A stretch of DNA of 46,766 nt from NCBI GenBank assembly GCA_017465605.1, contig JAFTVW010000005.1, forward strand, positions 137,074-183,839. The letters are read 5' to 3'. Source of the DNA: Alistipes sp. (lineage in GTDB: Bacteria > Bacteroidota > Bacteroidia > Bacteroidales > Rikenellaceae). Positions 8,542 to 15,997 of this stretch are shown in pieces. The notes under the pieces were generated by a model. It had not been told where the DNA came from. It did not search any database and was given only the letters and a program-made list of their open reading frames with translations. The translations under genes were made by a program, and so were the position numbers. The stretch's first letter is position 1. The number at the start of each line of letters is the position of its first letter.

Positions 8542-8585
8542 ACCAAAAAGAATGTAAAATATGCCGTAGAATGGGAATTAATGCT

Positions 8586-8593
8586 TATTTTTG
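8586..8593 (+). promoter_or_regulatory. -7 box for the single-domain DUF1080 gene
   Basis: TATTTTTG matches TAnnTTTG and lies 31 bp upstream of the ATG at 8625. The -33 region is weak. It is divergent from the esterase promoter 45 bp away. Confidence 0.6.
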
Positions 8594-8624
8594 TGTTAGA
8601 TATTATTAATAAAACATATTTCCG

Positions 8625-9254
8625 ATGAATGCAAAATTTACATTAATTGCTGCATCTTTTGCGATGCTTTTAAGTTCTTGTGCAGTGGCTCCCAACAAAA
8701 CGGAGCTTTTCAATGGTCGTGACCTCAACAATTGGGTTTTCGTATTGGAGAATGGTAGCGTGCGTACCGTTGATGTTTATAAGATTAACAAGGAGGGAAA
8801 TATCCTTATCGAGGGTAAGCCTTTTGGTTATATGCGTACCGAGCAGAAGTATGGCGACTATAAGCTCCACGTAGAGTGGCGTTGGGTAGGCGAGGGTAGC
8901 AATAGCGGTATCTTCCAGCGTGTACAAGATGGCGACAGAGTGTGGCCAGAGGCTATTGAGTATCAGCTTTGTAGTGGTAAGGCGGGCGATTATGTGATGC
9001 TTGGCGGAGCAAAGATTTCGGAGGTTGAGTGCGTGGGTGATTTCCCTGTTAAGGATCGTTCAGGTGATGCCGAGAATGCGGTAGGAGAGTGGAATACTGC
9101 CGAGATTATCTGCAAGGGTCGAACCATTACATCGTATGTAAACGGCAAACTCCTCAACGAGTGTACAGGTGAGCATACAGAGGGTTACATTGCTTTGCAG
9201 AGCGAGGGAGGTCCTATTGAGTTTAGAAATATTTATATTACCGATATAGAATAA
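8625..9254 (+). CDS. DUF1080 (3-keto-disaccharide hydrolase family) lipoprotein
   Basis: A 209-residue lipoprotein (lipobox LLSSC, Cys19) with one DUF1080 domain from about 26 to 208. Family hallmarks are ELFNGRDLNNWVF, the KYGDYKLHVEWRW strand, NSGIFQRV, the ExQ-type IEYQLCSG, VGEWNTAEIICKG, and the closing GPIEFRNIYI. Members of this family adopt a concanavalin-like fold, and some hydrolyse 3-keto-glycosides. No Gfo/Idh/MocA oxidoreductase, their usual partner, is nearby, so the substrate is open. It has its own promoter and terminator. A two-domain relative lies at 13033-14331. Confidence 0.9.
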   Translation: MNAKFTLIAASFAMLLSSCAVAPNKTELFNGRDLNNWVFVLENGSVRTVDVYKINKEGNILIEGKPFGYMRTEQKYGDYKLHVEWRWVGEGSNSGIFQRVQDGDRVWPEAIEYQLCSGKAGDYVMLGGAKISEVECVGDFPVKDRSGDAENAVGEWNTAEIICKGRTITSYVNGKLLNECTGEHTEGYIALQSEGGPIEFRNIYITDIE

Positions 9255-9280
9255 TATAAATCATTGAAAATAAATTGTAT

Positions 9281-9307
9281 ATGCGAGGTGAATTTTTCAT
9301 CTCGCAT
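9281..9307 (+). terminator. Terminator of the single-domain DUF1080 gene
   Basis: ATGCGAG (9281-9287) pairs with CTCGCAT (9301-9307), the stem extending inward, and a run of eight T (9307-9314) follows. Confidence 0.88.
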
Positions 9308-9380
9308 TTTTTTTGTTATGCCATTGTTGTTTTGTACGCTATTTGCAATGATTGGGGTAACAACCATTTATTAATATATT

Positions 9381-9578
9381 ATGGACAAAAACAACAAAAA
9401 GGTAGAGCAGCACGACCATAAGGCTACTCACAATTCTGCGATGAATCAAACAGCCAAGAGTTCGCAAAAAACCACTGCCTCAACCAAATCAGCCGACAAG
9501 GGTTGCGGTATGGATAAGAAGGGCTCTTGTGCCACCAAGAAAACTCATCAGCAGGACGAGAGTACAGGTACTTGCTAA
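9381..9578 (+). CDS. Small Lys/Thr/Cys-rich protein of unknown function
   Basis: A 65-residue, very hydrophilic, low-complexity protein without hydrophobic segments or signal. It is rich in Lys, Thr, Ser, Gln and His. Four Cys sit in the second half (GCGMDKKGSCATKK and the final TGTC), a spacing that could bind metal. I believe it is real because it has an ATG after an A/T-rich leader, a gap free of other frames, and an excellent terminator right behind it. No family is recognised. It could be a metal-binding or stress peptide, but that is speculation. Confidence 0.6.
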   Translation: MDKNNKKVEQHDHKATHNSAMNQTAKSSQKTTASTKSADKGCGMDKKGSCATKKTHQQDESTGTC

Positions 9579-9627
9579 TCTGCAATCTGTGATTTGATTA
9601 TCGCTATGGCGATAGATTTAGTCGCGA

Positions 9628-9650
9628 GGCCTTCCACTCGATGGAAGGCC
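9628..9650 (+). terminator. Strong terminator of the 65-residue protein gene
   Basis: GGCCTTCCA (9628-9636) and TGGAAGGCC (9642-9650) form a perfect 9-bp stem with a 5-base loop, followed by seven T (9652-9658). Confidence 0.93.
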
Positions 9651-9716
9651 ATTTTTTTGCGAATTATTCAGCGTTATTGTTTTTCTGCGAAGGTCCGATA
9701 TTGCGTCCTACTCATA

Positions 9717-9748
9717 TTTGCATTTTCAGAATCATTTTTGTATATTTG
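9717..9748 (+). promoter_or_regulatory. Complete -33/-7 promoter for the 94-residue protein gene
   Basis: TTTG at 9717-9720 and TATATTTG at 9741-9748 are separated by 20 bp, matching the Bacteroidetes TTTG-(19-21)-TAnnTTTG promoter. The ATG follows 30 bp later. Confidence 0.82.
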
Positions 9749-9778
9749 CACCAAGTAGAATCTAATAAACGTTTGATT

Positions 9779-10063
9779 ATGGCAAATTTGAGAAATCTTA
9801 AAAAGGAGATTGACTATCGTCTCGAAGAGTTCGTATTTGATTGCGAGATGGCAATATACTTTCAGCCCTCTAAGGAGGAGGCTGTTGTTGGCTTGATGGA
9901 GAAGGCAGTAGCTTTGCGCAATGCACTATATGTAAAGGCTAATAATCCTACTGAGCCACACAACGCATCGCTTGTCCGCAAGTATTATGCAGCAATGCGT
10001 CGTGATATGGTATCTTCGTTCTCTTCTATGTTCGAGGAACTCAGTTCACTCAACGAGGCTTAA
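9779..10063 (+). CDS. Conserved-looking 94-residue helical protein, function unknown
   Basis: A 94-residue soluble protein predicted to be almost entirely helical, with several charged amphipathic stretches (LRNLKKEIDYRLEEFVFD, SKEEAVVGLMEKAVALRNAL, MFEELSSL). There is no signal peptide or membrane segment. The ATG at 9779-9781 is preferred because a complete promoter ends at 9748; the frame is open to 9641, but that part overlaps the preceding terminator. It has its own terminator, so it is probably monocistronic. I recall similar short proteins as hypothetical in Bacteroidales but know no function. Confidence 0.8.
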   Translation: MANLRNLKKEIDYRLEEFVFDCEMAIYFQPSKEEAVVGLMEKAVALRNALYVKANNPTEPHNASLVRKYYAAMRRDMVSSFSSMFEELSSLNEA

Positions 10064-10073
10064 AAAGACCCTG

Positions 10074-10099
10074 TCCCCGCGTTATTCTTAATGCGGGGA
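10074..10099 (+). terminator. Terminator of the 94-residue protein gene
   Basis: TCCCCGC (10074-10080) pairs with GCGGGGA (10093-10099), followed by TTTTT (10100-10104). Confidence 0.88.
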
Positions 10100-10145
10100 T
10101 TTTTCGGCGTGATATTTTTATAGAATAAGTATTAAACAAATATAT

Positions 10146-11171
10146 ATGAAAAGAATTTATATTACGATTTTCTCTCTATTATCTGTGGTTGCTTGTGCTG
10201 ATAAGTCAACCAATCGACAACTTGTGGTTGATACTCAAAATCCTGTGATTGTTGAGCTTGAAGATTATACTCCCATTCCGCTTATCGCCGAGCCTGACAA
10301 TGCCAATACTTTGGTCGCGTCACCTATCAAAAATGTCGAGCGTGTTGGCGATAAATTGATAATGATGGGTATGATGTCGGGAGAGTTCCAAATCATTGTC
10401 TATGATACGAAGAGTGGTAAATACTGCTCTCGCATAGGCAATAAAGGTCGTGCCGAGAATGAGTATTCGATGATAACATCGTTTCGTGTAAATCAGAGGG
10501 GCAATGTGGTGATATACGATAGACCAGCACGCAAATATATTGAGTATGAGCTTAATGGTAAATATGTGACGACTCAATCAGCTCCTAAAATCCCATATGC
10601 CGATATAGTCACTTTGGGTGACGGATATGTTACTTCGTTGTTTAATAATGCAGGCTCTGATTTAAGTATGCTTACATATTACAATTCAGATTTCAGCTCT
10701 TCTGAGCCTGTTGGCGATGTGAAGCAATCGTATGCAATGGCTCAGTACAAACTCTTGCAAGATGGCGAGCAGGCCTATGCTATTTCACCCATTGAACGTA
10801 AAATTTGGCGAATTAATCCCGACAAAACCTTATCGCAAGTTTGTGAAATGGATTTTGGTGAGAATAATTTTCCATCTCTCGAATCGTTCACATCAGAGAA
10901 AAGTATGCTTGATGCAATGTCGGATAAGCGATATGTGCGTGGATTTAATGTCAAATCGCTTAGCGATGGGTTTGTGGTATTTAGATATATGTTATCTTCG
11001 TCGATGTTGGCTTGGGCCGATTTGAAGTCCGGCAAAGCGCAATCGTTGCAAGTAAATTGTAAGGATAAGATTATCTATCGCGGAATCCACGATAAAGATT
11101 TGATAGTGATTACCGAGACTGAGGATAATGCAAATCTGTATATTATAAAAGATTGTACATCGCTACAATAA
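10146..11171 (+). CDS. 6-bladed beta-propeller lipoprotein
   Basis: A 341-residue predicted lipoprotein (signal ending SVVAC, Cys17). The body shows recurring propeller-blade patterns (GDKLIMMGMMSG, QIIVYDTKSGKY, GNVVIYDRPARKYIEYEL) and a glycine-arginine turn GNKGRAENEY at about 95-104. That motif resembles the GRGxGEY turn of the Bacteroidetes 6-bladed-propeller family. The protein at 15998-17005 carries the equivalent turn YRGRADNEY, so the two are probably paralogues. No catalytic residues were recognised; a sensing or ligand-binding role at the envelope is inference. The convergent terminator behind it contains the stop codon of znuC. Confidence 0.82.
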   Translation: MKRIYITIFSLLSVVACADKSTNRQLVVDTQNPVIVELEDYTPIPLIAEPDNANTLVASPIKNVERVGDKLIMMGMMSGEFQIIVYDTKSGKYCSRIGNKGRAENEYSMITSFRVNQRGNVVIYDRPARKYIEYELNGKYVTTQSAPKIPYADIVTLGDGYVTSLFNNAGSDLSMLTYYNSDFSSSEPVGDVKQSYAMAQYKLLQDGEQAYAISPIERKIWRINPDKTLSQVCEMDFGENNFPSLESFTSEKSMLDAMSDKRYVRGFNVKSLSDGFVVFRYMLSSSMLAWADLKSGKAQSLQVNCKDKIIYRGIHDKDLIVITETEDNANLYIIKDCTSLQ

Positions 11172-11173
11172 TA

Positions 11174-11207
11174 CATTAAAGGAGTGGTATTTGCCACTCC
11201 TTTAATG
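11174..11207. terminator. Bidirectional terminator overlapping the znuC stop codon
   Basis: CATTAAAGGAGTGG (11174-11187) and CCACTCCTTTAATG (11194-11207) form a perfect 14-bp stem with a 6-base loop. The stem begins 2 bp after the propeller-lipoprotein stop and includes the TAA of the convergent znuC gene (11202-11204). Confidence 0.85.
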
Positions 11208-11978
11208 TTTCTCACCACAGCAATCGCCTGCGTGATGTTCCAATACGGTGTGCGGAATATGACCGTGCGAAAGCACCTGAATAGGGCTGTTGTAGTTGCG
11301 AAGCTGCTCTTCGGTCAGAATATTGGAGTCGTGGCGATGTACGCTCCGATTTACGCAAAGAATACTCTTTACAACGCTTGTTATAGTTCCCAAGTCGTGC
11401 GACACCATCACAATAGCCATCTTGTCGCTTAATTGGCGCACCATATTGTAGAATTCGTATTCAAAACGGTTATCTACAAAATTTGTTGGCTCGTCAAGAA
11501 TCAGAAGCTTAGGCTCTGAGATTATGGCTCGGCAAAGAAGTGCGCGCTGCATCTGTCCACCCGATACCTCGCCTATGGGATTCGATGCAAGTTCTGCAAT
11601 ACCCATCTTGTCAAGCAGTTCGTCGGCTCTGCGCTTGTCCTCTGCGCTATATCTTCCGAAAAATCCCTTCTCGGTTTGCAAACCCGAAAGCACAACTTCC
11701 CGTATCGATATAGGGAACCGCATATCGAACTCCGATACCTGCGGCATATATCCTATTTGATAGTGATTTCCACGTCGTAGCGACTCATCATACCAGATAT
11801 GCCCCTTGTATGTAGTAGTTCCCATAATTGCCTTTACAAGCGAAGATTTACCACCTCCATTTGGCCCTATAATGCCCAGAAAATCATCTTCGTAGATGTC
11901 GATATTGACGCCTTCGAGGGCTGTCGTGTTATCATATTCAACCCATAGGTCACGAATGGAAATCAGACTCTTTCCCAT
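11202..11978 (-). CDS. znuC: ABC transporter ATP-binding protein for metal uptake (ZnuC-like)
   Basis: A 258-residue cytoplasmic ATPase. It has Walker A GPNGGGKSS, Q-loop (MPQVSEF), signature VSGGQMQR, Walker B LLILDEPTN and H-loop VSHD. The MPQ-x-phenylalanine region and the His/Cys-rich tail (HGHIPHTVLEHH, then DCCGEKH) fit the zinc/manganese uptake subfamily. The tail may bind metal. It lies 10 bp downstream of znuA in one transcript. A ZnuB-type permease would be expected next, but the following gene is convergent, so the membrane subunit must be encoded elsewhere or be lost. Metal specificity (Zn or Mn) is inferred from the partner. Confidence 0.9.
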   Translation of the reverse strand: MGKSLISIRDLWVEYDNTTALEGVNIDIYEDDFLGIIGPNGGGKSSLVKAIMGTTTYKGHIWYDESLRRGNHYQIGYMPQVSEFDMRFPISIREVVLSGLQTEKGFFGRYSAEDKRRADELLDKMGIAELASNPIGEVSGGQMQRALLCRAIISEPKLLILDEPTNFVDNRFEYEFYNMVRQLSDKMAIVMVSHDLGTITSVVKSILCVNRSVHRHDSNILTEEQLRNYNSPIQVLSHGHIPHTVLEHHAGDCCGEKH

Positions 11979-11988
11979 AGCTTTACTC

Positions 11989-12918
11989 CTATTGTTTTGC
12001 GCCTGTTACGATGCGGGTTATTTGTAGAATATTCTCGGTAACATTCTCAGCCAAAGGGTCAAACACCTTGCACTCGACCCCCATATCTTTGGCAACAACC
12101 TCCACAACCGAGCGTGGGTATTGCATCTGATACAGAATGCATTGCACATTCTTTGCCTTAGCTTGTTCGATTATATGGGCCAAATGCTTAGCCGAAGGCT
12201 CTTTGCCGTCACTTTCTACTGCAATTTGCTCAATACCATATGCTCGTGCAAAGTAGGTTAGGGCAGGGTGATATACTACGAATGCCTTGCTCTGAGAGTT
12301 GCGACATAACTGCTCACACTCCCTATCCAAAGCGTCAAGTTCTTCGATTAGAGCATTATATGCCGACTGGTATTTTGCTGAATCGGGGTAGATGCCTTTG
12401 ATTGCATTGTAGGCATTTTGAGCCATAATTTTCAATTCGCGAGGTGAGGTCCAGATGTGTGGGTCTATACCGTGCGCGTGATTATGCTCGGAATGATTAT
12501 GTCCAGAGTGATTAAGCTCGGAGTGGTTGCTCTCTGCAACCGAGTGGTTGTGTGAACAACTCCCCTCGATTAGCTCTATGCCTTTGCTAAGATTGACTAT
12601 TGCCTTGTTATTGTGAATACGACCAAGTAGGGCATTCTCGAAGTCAATCAATCCCGTCGAGAATATCATTTTGGCATTGTCGAGCCCGATTATTTGCTTT
12701 GGAGTAGGCTCGTATGTTTCGGGACTTGCGCCTTTGGGGACAATTACCTCAACCTTAAAATCATTATCGGTGATGCGCTCAATCAGATATCGAAGCGGTT
12801 GAATCGTGACAGCCATATCGTAATCCTTTTGCTCGCTATTACCCTCAGAGCAGGCAACAACGATTGAGGCCGAGATTATTGCCATAGCTATTGTTAAGTT
12901 GTGAAGTATTCTTTTCAT
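11989..12918 (-). CDS. znuA: Zinc/manganese ABC transporter solute-binding lipoprotein (ZnuA-like)
   Basis: A 309-residue lipoprotein of the cluster A-I metal-binding family that would deliver Zn2+ or Mn2+ to an ABC permease. The ATG at 12916-12918 gives a signal ending SIVVAC (Cys23). A His-rich loop of repeated NHS/HNH units (about 123-149) precedes the metal-site motif HGIDPHIW (about 149-156), as in ZnuA proteins. At the usual first His-ligand position the sequence reads GASPETYEPTP, so a Glu (residue 68) replaces His. The frame is open upstream to 12984, but that part passes through the promoter. znuC follows after 10 bp. Confidence 0.9.
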   Translation of the reverse strand: MKRILHNLTIAMAIISASIVVACSEGNSEQKDYDMAVTIQPLRYLIERITDNDFKVEVIVPKGASPETYEPTPKQIIGLDNAKMIFSTGLIDFENALLGRIHNNKAIVNLSKGIELIEGSCSHNHSVAESNHSELNHSGHNHSEHNHAHGIDPHIWTSPRELKIMAQNAYNAIKGIYPDSAKYQSAYNALIEELDALDRECEQLCRNSQSKAFVVYHPALTYFARAYGIEQIAVESDGKEPSAKHLAHIIEQAKAKNVQCILYQMQYPRSVVEVVAKDMGVECKVFDPLAENVTENILQITRIVTGAKQ

Positions 12919-12941
12919 ACCATATATTATATATGCAGGTG

Positions 12942-12949
12942 CAAATATA
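12942..12949 (-). promoter_or_regulatory. -7 box of znuAC
   Basis: Minus-strand TATATTTG lies 23 bp upstream of the znuA ATG. The -33 element is weak, and no recognisable Zur palindrome was seen. Confidence 0.65.
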
Positions 12950-12986
12950 CGAATTTTGCGAAAACCTTGATGCGCCCGAAACAAAA

Positions 12987-13009
12987 AGTCCGACCCATTG
13001 GGCCGGACT
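12987..13009 (-). terminator. Terminator of the two-domain DUF1080 gene
   Basis: AGTCCG (12987-12992) pairs with CGGACT (13004-13009), with an inner CCC/GGG. Read on the minus strand it is followed by five T (complement of 12983-12987), directly before the znuA promoter. Confidence 0.87.
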
Positions 13010-13032
13010 CGTTATACTTGTTACCGTAAATA

Positions 13033-14331
13033 TTACAATACAGTCAAGTTGAAGTTCTTCCAAAGAACCTTGATGTCGCTACCATCGTGGATCTGCAACA
13101 TAATACGACCTGTCTTAGAGCCGATAAGCTCATCGTTGATGTCGATCATAGGCTGGCCATTCAACCAAGTCTGAACGTGGTCACCCTCAACGCGCAAACG
13201 CAAAGTGTTCCACTCGCCCTCCTTCAAGATGTTCTCCTTCTCGTCGGGGATCTGTACCAACCAACCACGGCCGTAAGACTCGTAGATACCACCTGTGTCG
13301 TGACCCTTAGGAGCCACCTCACACTGCCAACCGTTTACGTGGTTGTTCTTGTAACCACCGTGAACGAATGAGTGGAAGAACAAACCAGCGTTACCGTTAG
13401 AGAACTGCTTGAACTCAACTGTGAGGTCGAAATCCTTGTAGTACTCACGAGTACCGAGGTAACCATACTTCAAATCCTCTCCGTTCTCAGTTACCAAGTT
13501 ACCCTCAGCGTCAACAGATGTACGCATGCTACCGAACAACTCCCAACCTGTAAGGTCCTTACCGTTGAACAAGCTAACCTTCTTACCTGCGGTTGTCTTA
13601 GGCAACTCCTTGATCTTGATATTGCGGAATGAAGCTGGGTCACCGTGGTCCTGCAAGCAGATTACACCCTCAGAAGCCAAACCGTACTCAGTAGCGTTGC
13701 CCCACTTACCGCTGGCCTTTCTCTTGAACCAATCGTCAGTGTAAGCCTCGAATTCTACGATCTTCTCACCGTTAAGCCAGTGCTCAACGTGACCGTTGTC
13801 GTAAACGATCTTAGAAGAGTTCCACTCACCAACGGGGTTAATCTTCATCTTGCTGTAATCGGGCAAGTGCATAGCGTAGTCAACGCCAATCTTCTGCCAA
13901 TCCTCCAACTTTGCGGGAGCGTTAACCTCCTCCCAGCCCTCAACGTCGATCAACTGATACTCAGGACCAGTAACGTAAGGAACCTTGAAACGGGGGTGCT
14001 CAACAACGTGGTACAACATACCGCTGTTACCACCCTTTGTAAGCTTCCAATCCCATACCAACTCGAAGTTAGAGTACTTCTTGTCAGTTACGATGTAGCC
14101 AGATGCATCGCCACCCTCACCAGATGCCTGAATGCAACCGTCAACTACTGTCCAACCGCCCTTCAACTCTTTCTCGTTGAAGCTACGCCAGCCGTTGAGA
14201 GTCTCACCATCGAAAAGGAGCTGCCAACCCTCAGCCTCCTCAGCTGCTGTGAGGGTATTAGGCTTCTGGCACGATGTTGCCATACCTGCTACAAGTGCAG
14301 ATGCGGCAAGAATAGAAAAGAATTTCTTCAT
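13033..14331 (-). CDS. Lipoprotein with two DUF1080 (3-keto-disaccharide hydrolase) domains
   Basis: A 432-residue lipoprotein (signal ending GMATSC, Cys21) containing two DUF1080 domains. The first spans about 35-242 (WQLLFDGETLNGWR to FRNIKIKELP) and the second about 251-432 (KVSLFNGKDLTGWE to NFNLTVL). Both have the NSGMLYH/NAGLFFH strand and a WNSSKI/WNTLRL strand; the first alone has the GPEYQLID element, where the second has GWQCEVAPK. Family members hydrolyse 3-keto-glycosides. C-ending codons and AAG/GAG are conspicuous and the complementary strand carries long spurious frames, both consistent with strong codon bias and high expression. It is third in a minus-strand run after the GLPGLI protein gene (24-bp gap) and an esterase gene, and ends in a strong terminator. 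Confidence 0.92.
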   Translation of the reverse strand: MKKFFSILAASALVAGMATSCQKPNTLTAAEEAEGWQLLFDGETLNGWRSFNEKELKGGWTVVDGCIQASGEGGDASGYIVTDKKYSNFELVWDWKLTKGGNSGMLYHVVEHPRFKVPYVTGPEYQLIDVEGWEEVNAPAKLEDWQKIGVDYAMHLPDYSKMKINPVGEWNSSKIVYDNGHVEHWLNGEKIVEFEAYTDDWFKRKASGKWGNATEYGLASEGVICLQDHGDPASFRNIKIKELPKTTAGKKVSLFNGKDLTGWELFGSMRTSVDAEGNLVTENGEDLKYGYLGTREYYKDFDLTVEFKQFSNGNAGLFFHSFVHGGYKNNHVNGWQCEVAPKGHDTGGIYESYGRGWLVQIPDEKENILKEGEWNTLRLRVEGDHVQTWLNGQPMIDINDELIGSKTGRIMLQIHDGSDIKVLWKNFNLTVL

Positions 14332-14355
14332 AGTGTTAAAGTTTATTAAAAAAAG

Positions 14356-14964
14356 TTATCCAATATATTGTGTTATATATCTTGCTTTTAGCTCATATTT
14401 GCCATCGGCATCGCGCAGTTCAAGTATCAATCCCTTGTATGGGTCATTTGTTCGTGTGCCTTGGGCTATGTGTGGTAATTGGTCGGTGTACCACGCCTCC
14501 CAATTTGTTTTTGCTGCGGTTGTTATACCCCTACGGCATTCATTTCCTGCAACTCTCTTAGTCGCTTTTGTGGTTTGCCACTCTTTTGTGGGGTTACCCT
14601 CTATAAAGCACTGTGCCACAACATTACCGCAGTCGTAGTAATCTCCATCAAACGCTCTAAGCGAAAAATCTCTATCGCATAGCACCTCGTGCGTGTAATT
14701 GCCTTTGCCTATTTTGTGGTAGGTAGTGTCTATCTTCAAGTGCAGAAAATCCTGCTTGCCATTCACCGTACGCTCGTAAATCACCGTTAGGTGCGATGGC
14801 TGATATTGTTTTACCTGCTGGGCTATATGCTGCTGGTGGCTTATAGCTGAATGTCCCGCGCCATATCCAGCCGAAAGCATAAATCCAATAATAGTCACCG
14901 CAGCAGCTATCATTACAATTCCACAGGACTTTGCACGGTTATATGTCGTTTTGCCAAACCTCAT
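14356..14964 (-). CDS. GLPGLI (Porph_ging) family protein, short form
   Basis: A 202-residue protein with one N-terminal hydrophobic segment (about 15-36), a signal anchor or signal peptide. The C-terminal half resembles the Bacteroidetes GLPGLI family: a VAGNECRRGITT stretch, then WEAWYTDQLP, then PYKGLILELRDADGKYEL, where the usual GLPGLIL has become PYKGLIL. Family members are exported and of unknown function; typical lengths are longer (about 230-300), so this is compact. It sits between an esterase gene (29-bp gap) and the two-domain DUF1080 gene (24-bp gap) and is probably co-expressed with both. The family assignment is by motif recognition. Confidence 0.72.
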   Translation of the reverse strand: MRFGKTTYNRAKSCGIVMIAAAVTIIGFMLSAGYGAGHSAISHQQHIAQQVKQYQPSHLTVIYERTVNGKQDFLHLKIDTTYHKIGKGNYTHEVLCDRDFSLRAFDGDYYDCGNVVAQCFIEGNPTKEWQTTKATKRVAGNECRRGITTAAKTNWEAWYTDQLPHIAQGTRTNDPYKGLILELRDADGKYELKARYITQYIG

Positions 14965-14993
14965 ACCTCTCCTCTGCCCACTTTTCTTAGGTT

Positions 14994-15881
14994 TTAGCGC
15001 ACAAATTTAGCAAAGAATTTCCAAATTTCCGCAGCTGTGTCAATATCTTTATTGCCCCAAGTGTGTCCTCCGCCTTTAATTTCGTAGAGCCATACTTCGG
15101 TTTTATTCTTTCCATCAAGGTACTTGTGTAGGGTAACTTCGTGTGAATCAGCACTCTTTAATGGTAGAGCCACACTCTCCACTCTTTTGCAACCATTTAC
15201 CTTCACCCAGTAGTCAATTGCATCGGGTACGGCAATATATGCGCCCCAGCCACCTTTGTTCTCCAAATCACCAGCCCATTCCGAAGTGCGATCTTCGGTT
15301 CCGTGTACCTCCATTAGCGGAATTGGGCGAGTAGGGGAGTATGCTTTGGGCATCCACTCCATTGTAAGACCTGCGATTGGCGCAACTGCTGCAAATACTC
15401 TCTGCTCGCAATATGCCAATAGATAACACATCTCTCCACCGTTTGACATTCCCGTACAGAATGTGTTTTTACGACTGAGCTGATGCTCTTTTTGCAGTTT
15501 GCGCGCAAGTTTACACATAAACGAGATGTCGTCATCCTTCATATCGGCTTGAAAAGGGTATCCCACGTTCCAGCAAGGTTTTCCTCGGCCATCTTTTGCC
15601 CCTTGTGGATAACATACGGCGAATCCGAATTTGTCGGCCACTCCGTTTAACCCAACGTGGTCGAGATTAAACGAGCCTCCGTAACCGTGCAGTACAAATA
15701 CAAGTGGTGCATTGGGTTTGATGTTGGCAGGGAGATATAGTTTGTAGCTGCGCTCGATTCCGTCAATTACGCAGTTGTATGTTTTGTAGCTTGCCTCCGA
15801 TATACGACTCTTTGCCTCTGCTACGGTACAGAAGCTGAATAAAATCACACTCACAAAGAGAATAAATCGAAGTCTATTCAT
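14994..15881 (-). CDS. Secreted PHB-depolymerase-type esterase (LpqC-like)
   Basis: A 295-residue exported alpha/beta hydrolase. The signal peptide spans about 1-23 (ending AEA). VLHGYGGS forms the oxyanion region, the nucleophile elbow GMSNGGEM gives Ser146, Asp197 lies in HGTEDRT, and His273 lies in GGGHTW. This pattern is typical of the esterase-PHB family (PF10503), which in gut and rumen Bacteroidetes usually means feruloyl or acetyl-xylan esterases rather than true PHB depolymerases. Six or more Cys residues may form disulfides. It heads a run with the GLPGLI and two-domain DUF1080 genes, from a -7 box at 15916-15923. Confidence 0.9.
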   Translation of the reverse strand: MNRLRFILFVSVILFSFCTVAEAKSRISEASYKTYNCVIDGIERSYKLYLPANIKPNAPLVFVLHGYGGSFNLDHVGLNGVADKFGFAVCYPQGAKDGRGKPCWNVGYPFQADMKDDDISFMCKLARKLQKEHQLSRKNTFCTGMSNGGEMCYLLAYCEQRVFAAVAPIAGLTMEWMPKAYSPTRPIPLMEVHGTEDRTSEWAGDLENKGGWGAYIAVPDAIDYWVKVNGCKRVESVALPLKSADSHEVTLHKYLDGKNKTEVWLYEIKGGGHTWGNKDIDTAAEIWKFFAKFVR

Positions 15882-15915
15882 TACAAATACGGTAATTGTT
15901 TATTGTATTATTATA

Positions 15916-15923
15916 CAAAGGTA
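15916..15923 (-). promoter_or_regulatory. -7 box of the esterase-GLPGLI-DUF1080 run
   Basis: Minus-strand TACCTTTG matches TAnnTTTG, 35 bp upstream of the ATG at 15881. It lies right after the terminator of the preceding minus-strand gene. Confidence 0.6.
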
Positions 15924-15937
15924 TGCAAAAAAAAATA

Positions 15938-15972
15938 TAGCCACAAGAATTTCTGCAAAAATCTCGTGGCTA
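15938..15972 (-). terminator. Terminator of the TolB-like lipoprotein gene
   Basis: TAGCCAC (15938-15944) pairs with GTGGCTA (15966-15972), plus AGA/TCT inside. On the minus strand it is followed by nine T (complement of 15927-15935). Confidence 0.87.
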
Positions 15973-15997
15973 AAACCATTTGCAATTGGAGTGTTAA

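Noticed and set aside
12480-12560. Short repeated units that could suggest a CRISPR or VNTR
   Set aside because: They encode the His/Asn/Ser-rich metal loop of ZnuA in frame; units are short, imperfect and coding.
13645-14349. 234-codon plus-strand frame opposite the two-domain DUF1080 gene
   Set aside because: It is the antisense shadow of a strongly codon-biased gene; its translation has no recognisable domain.
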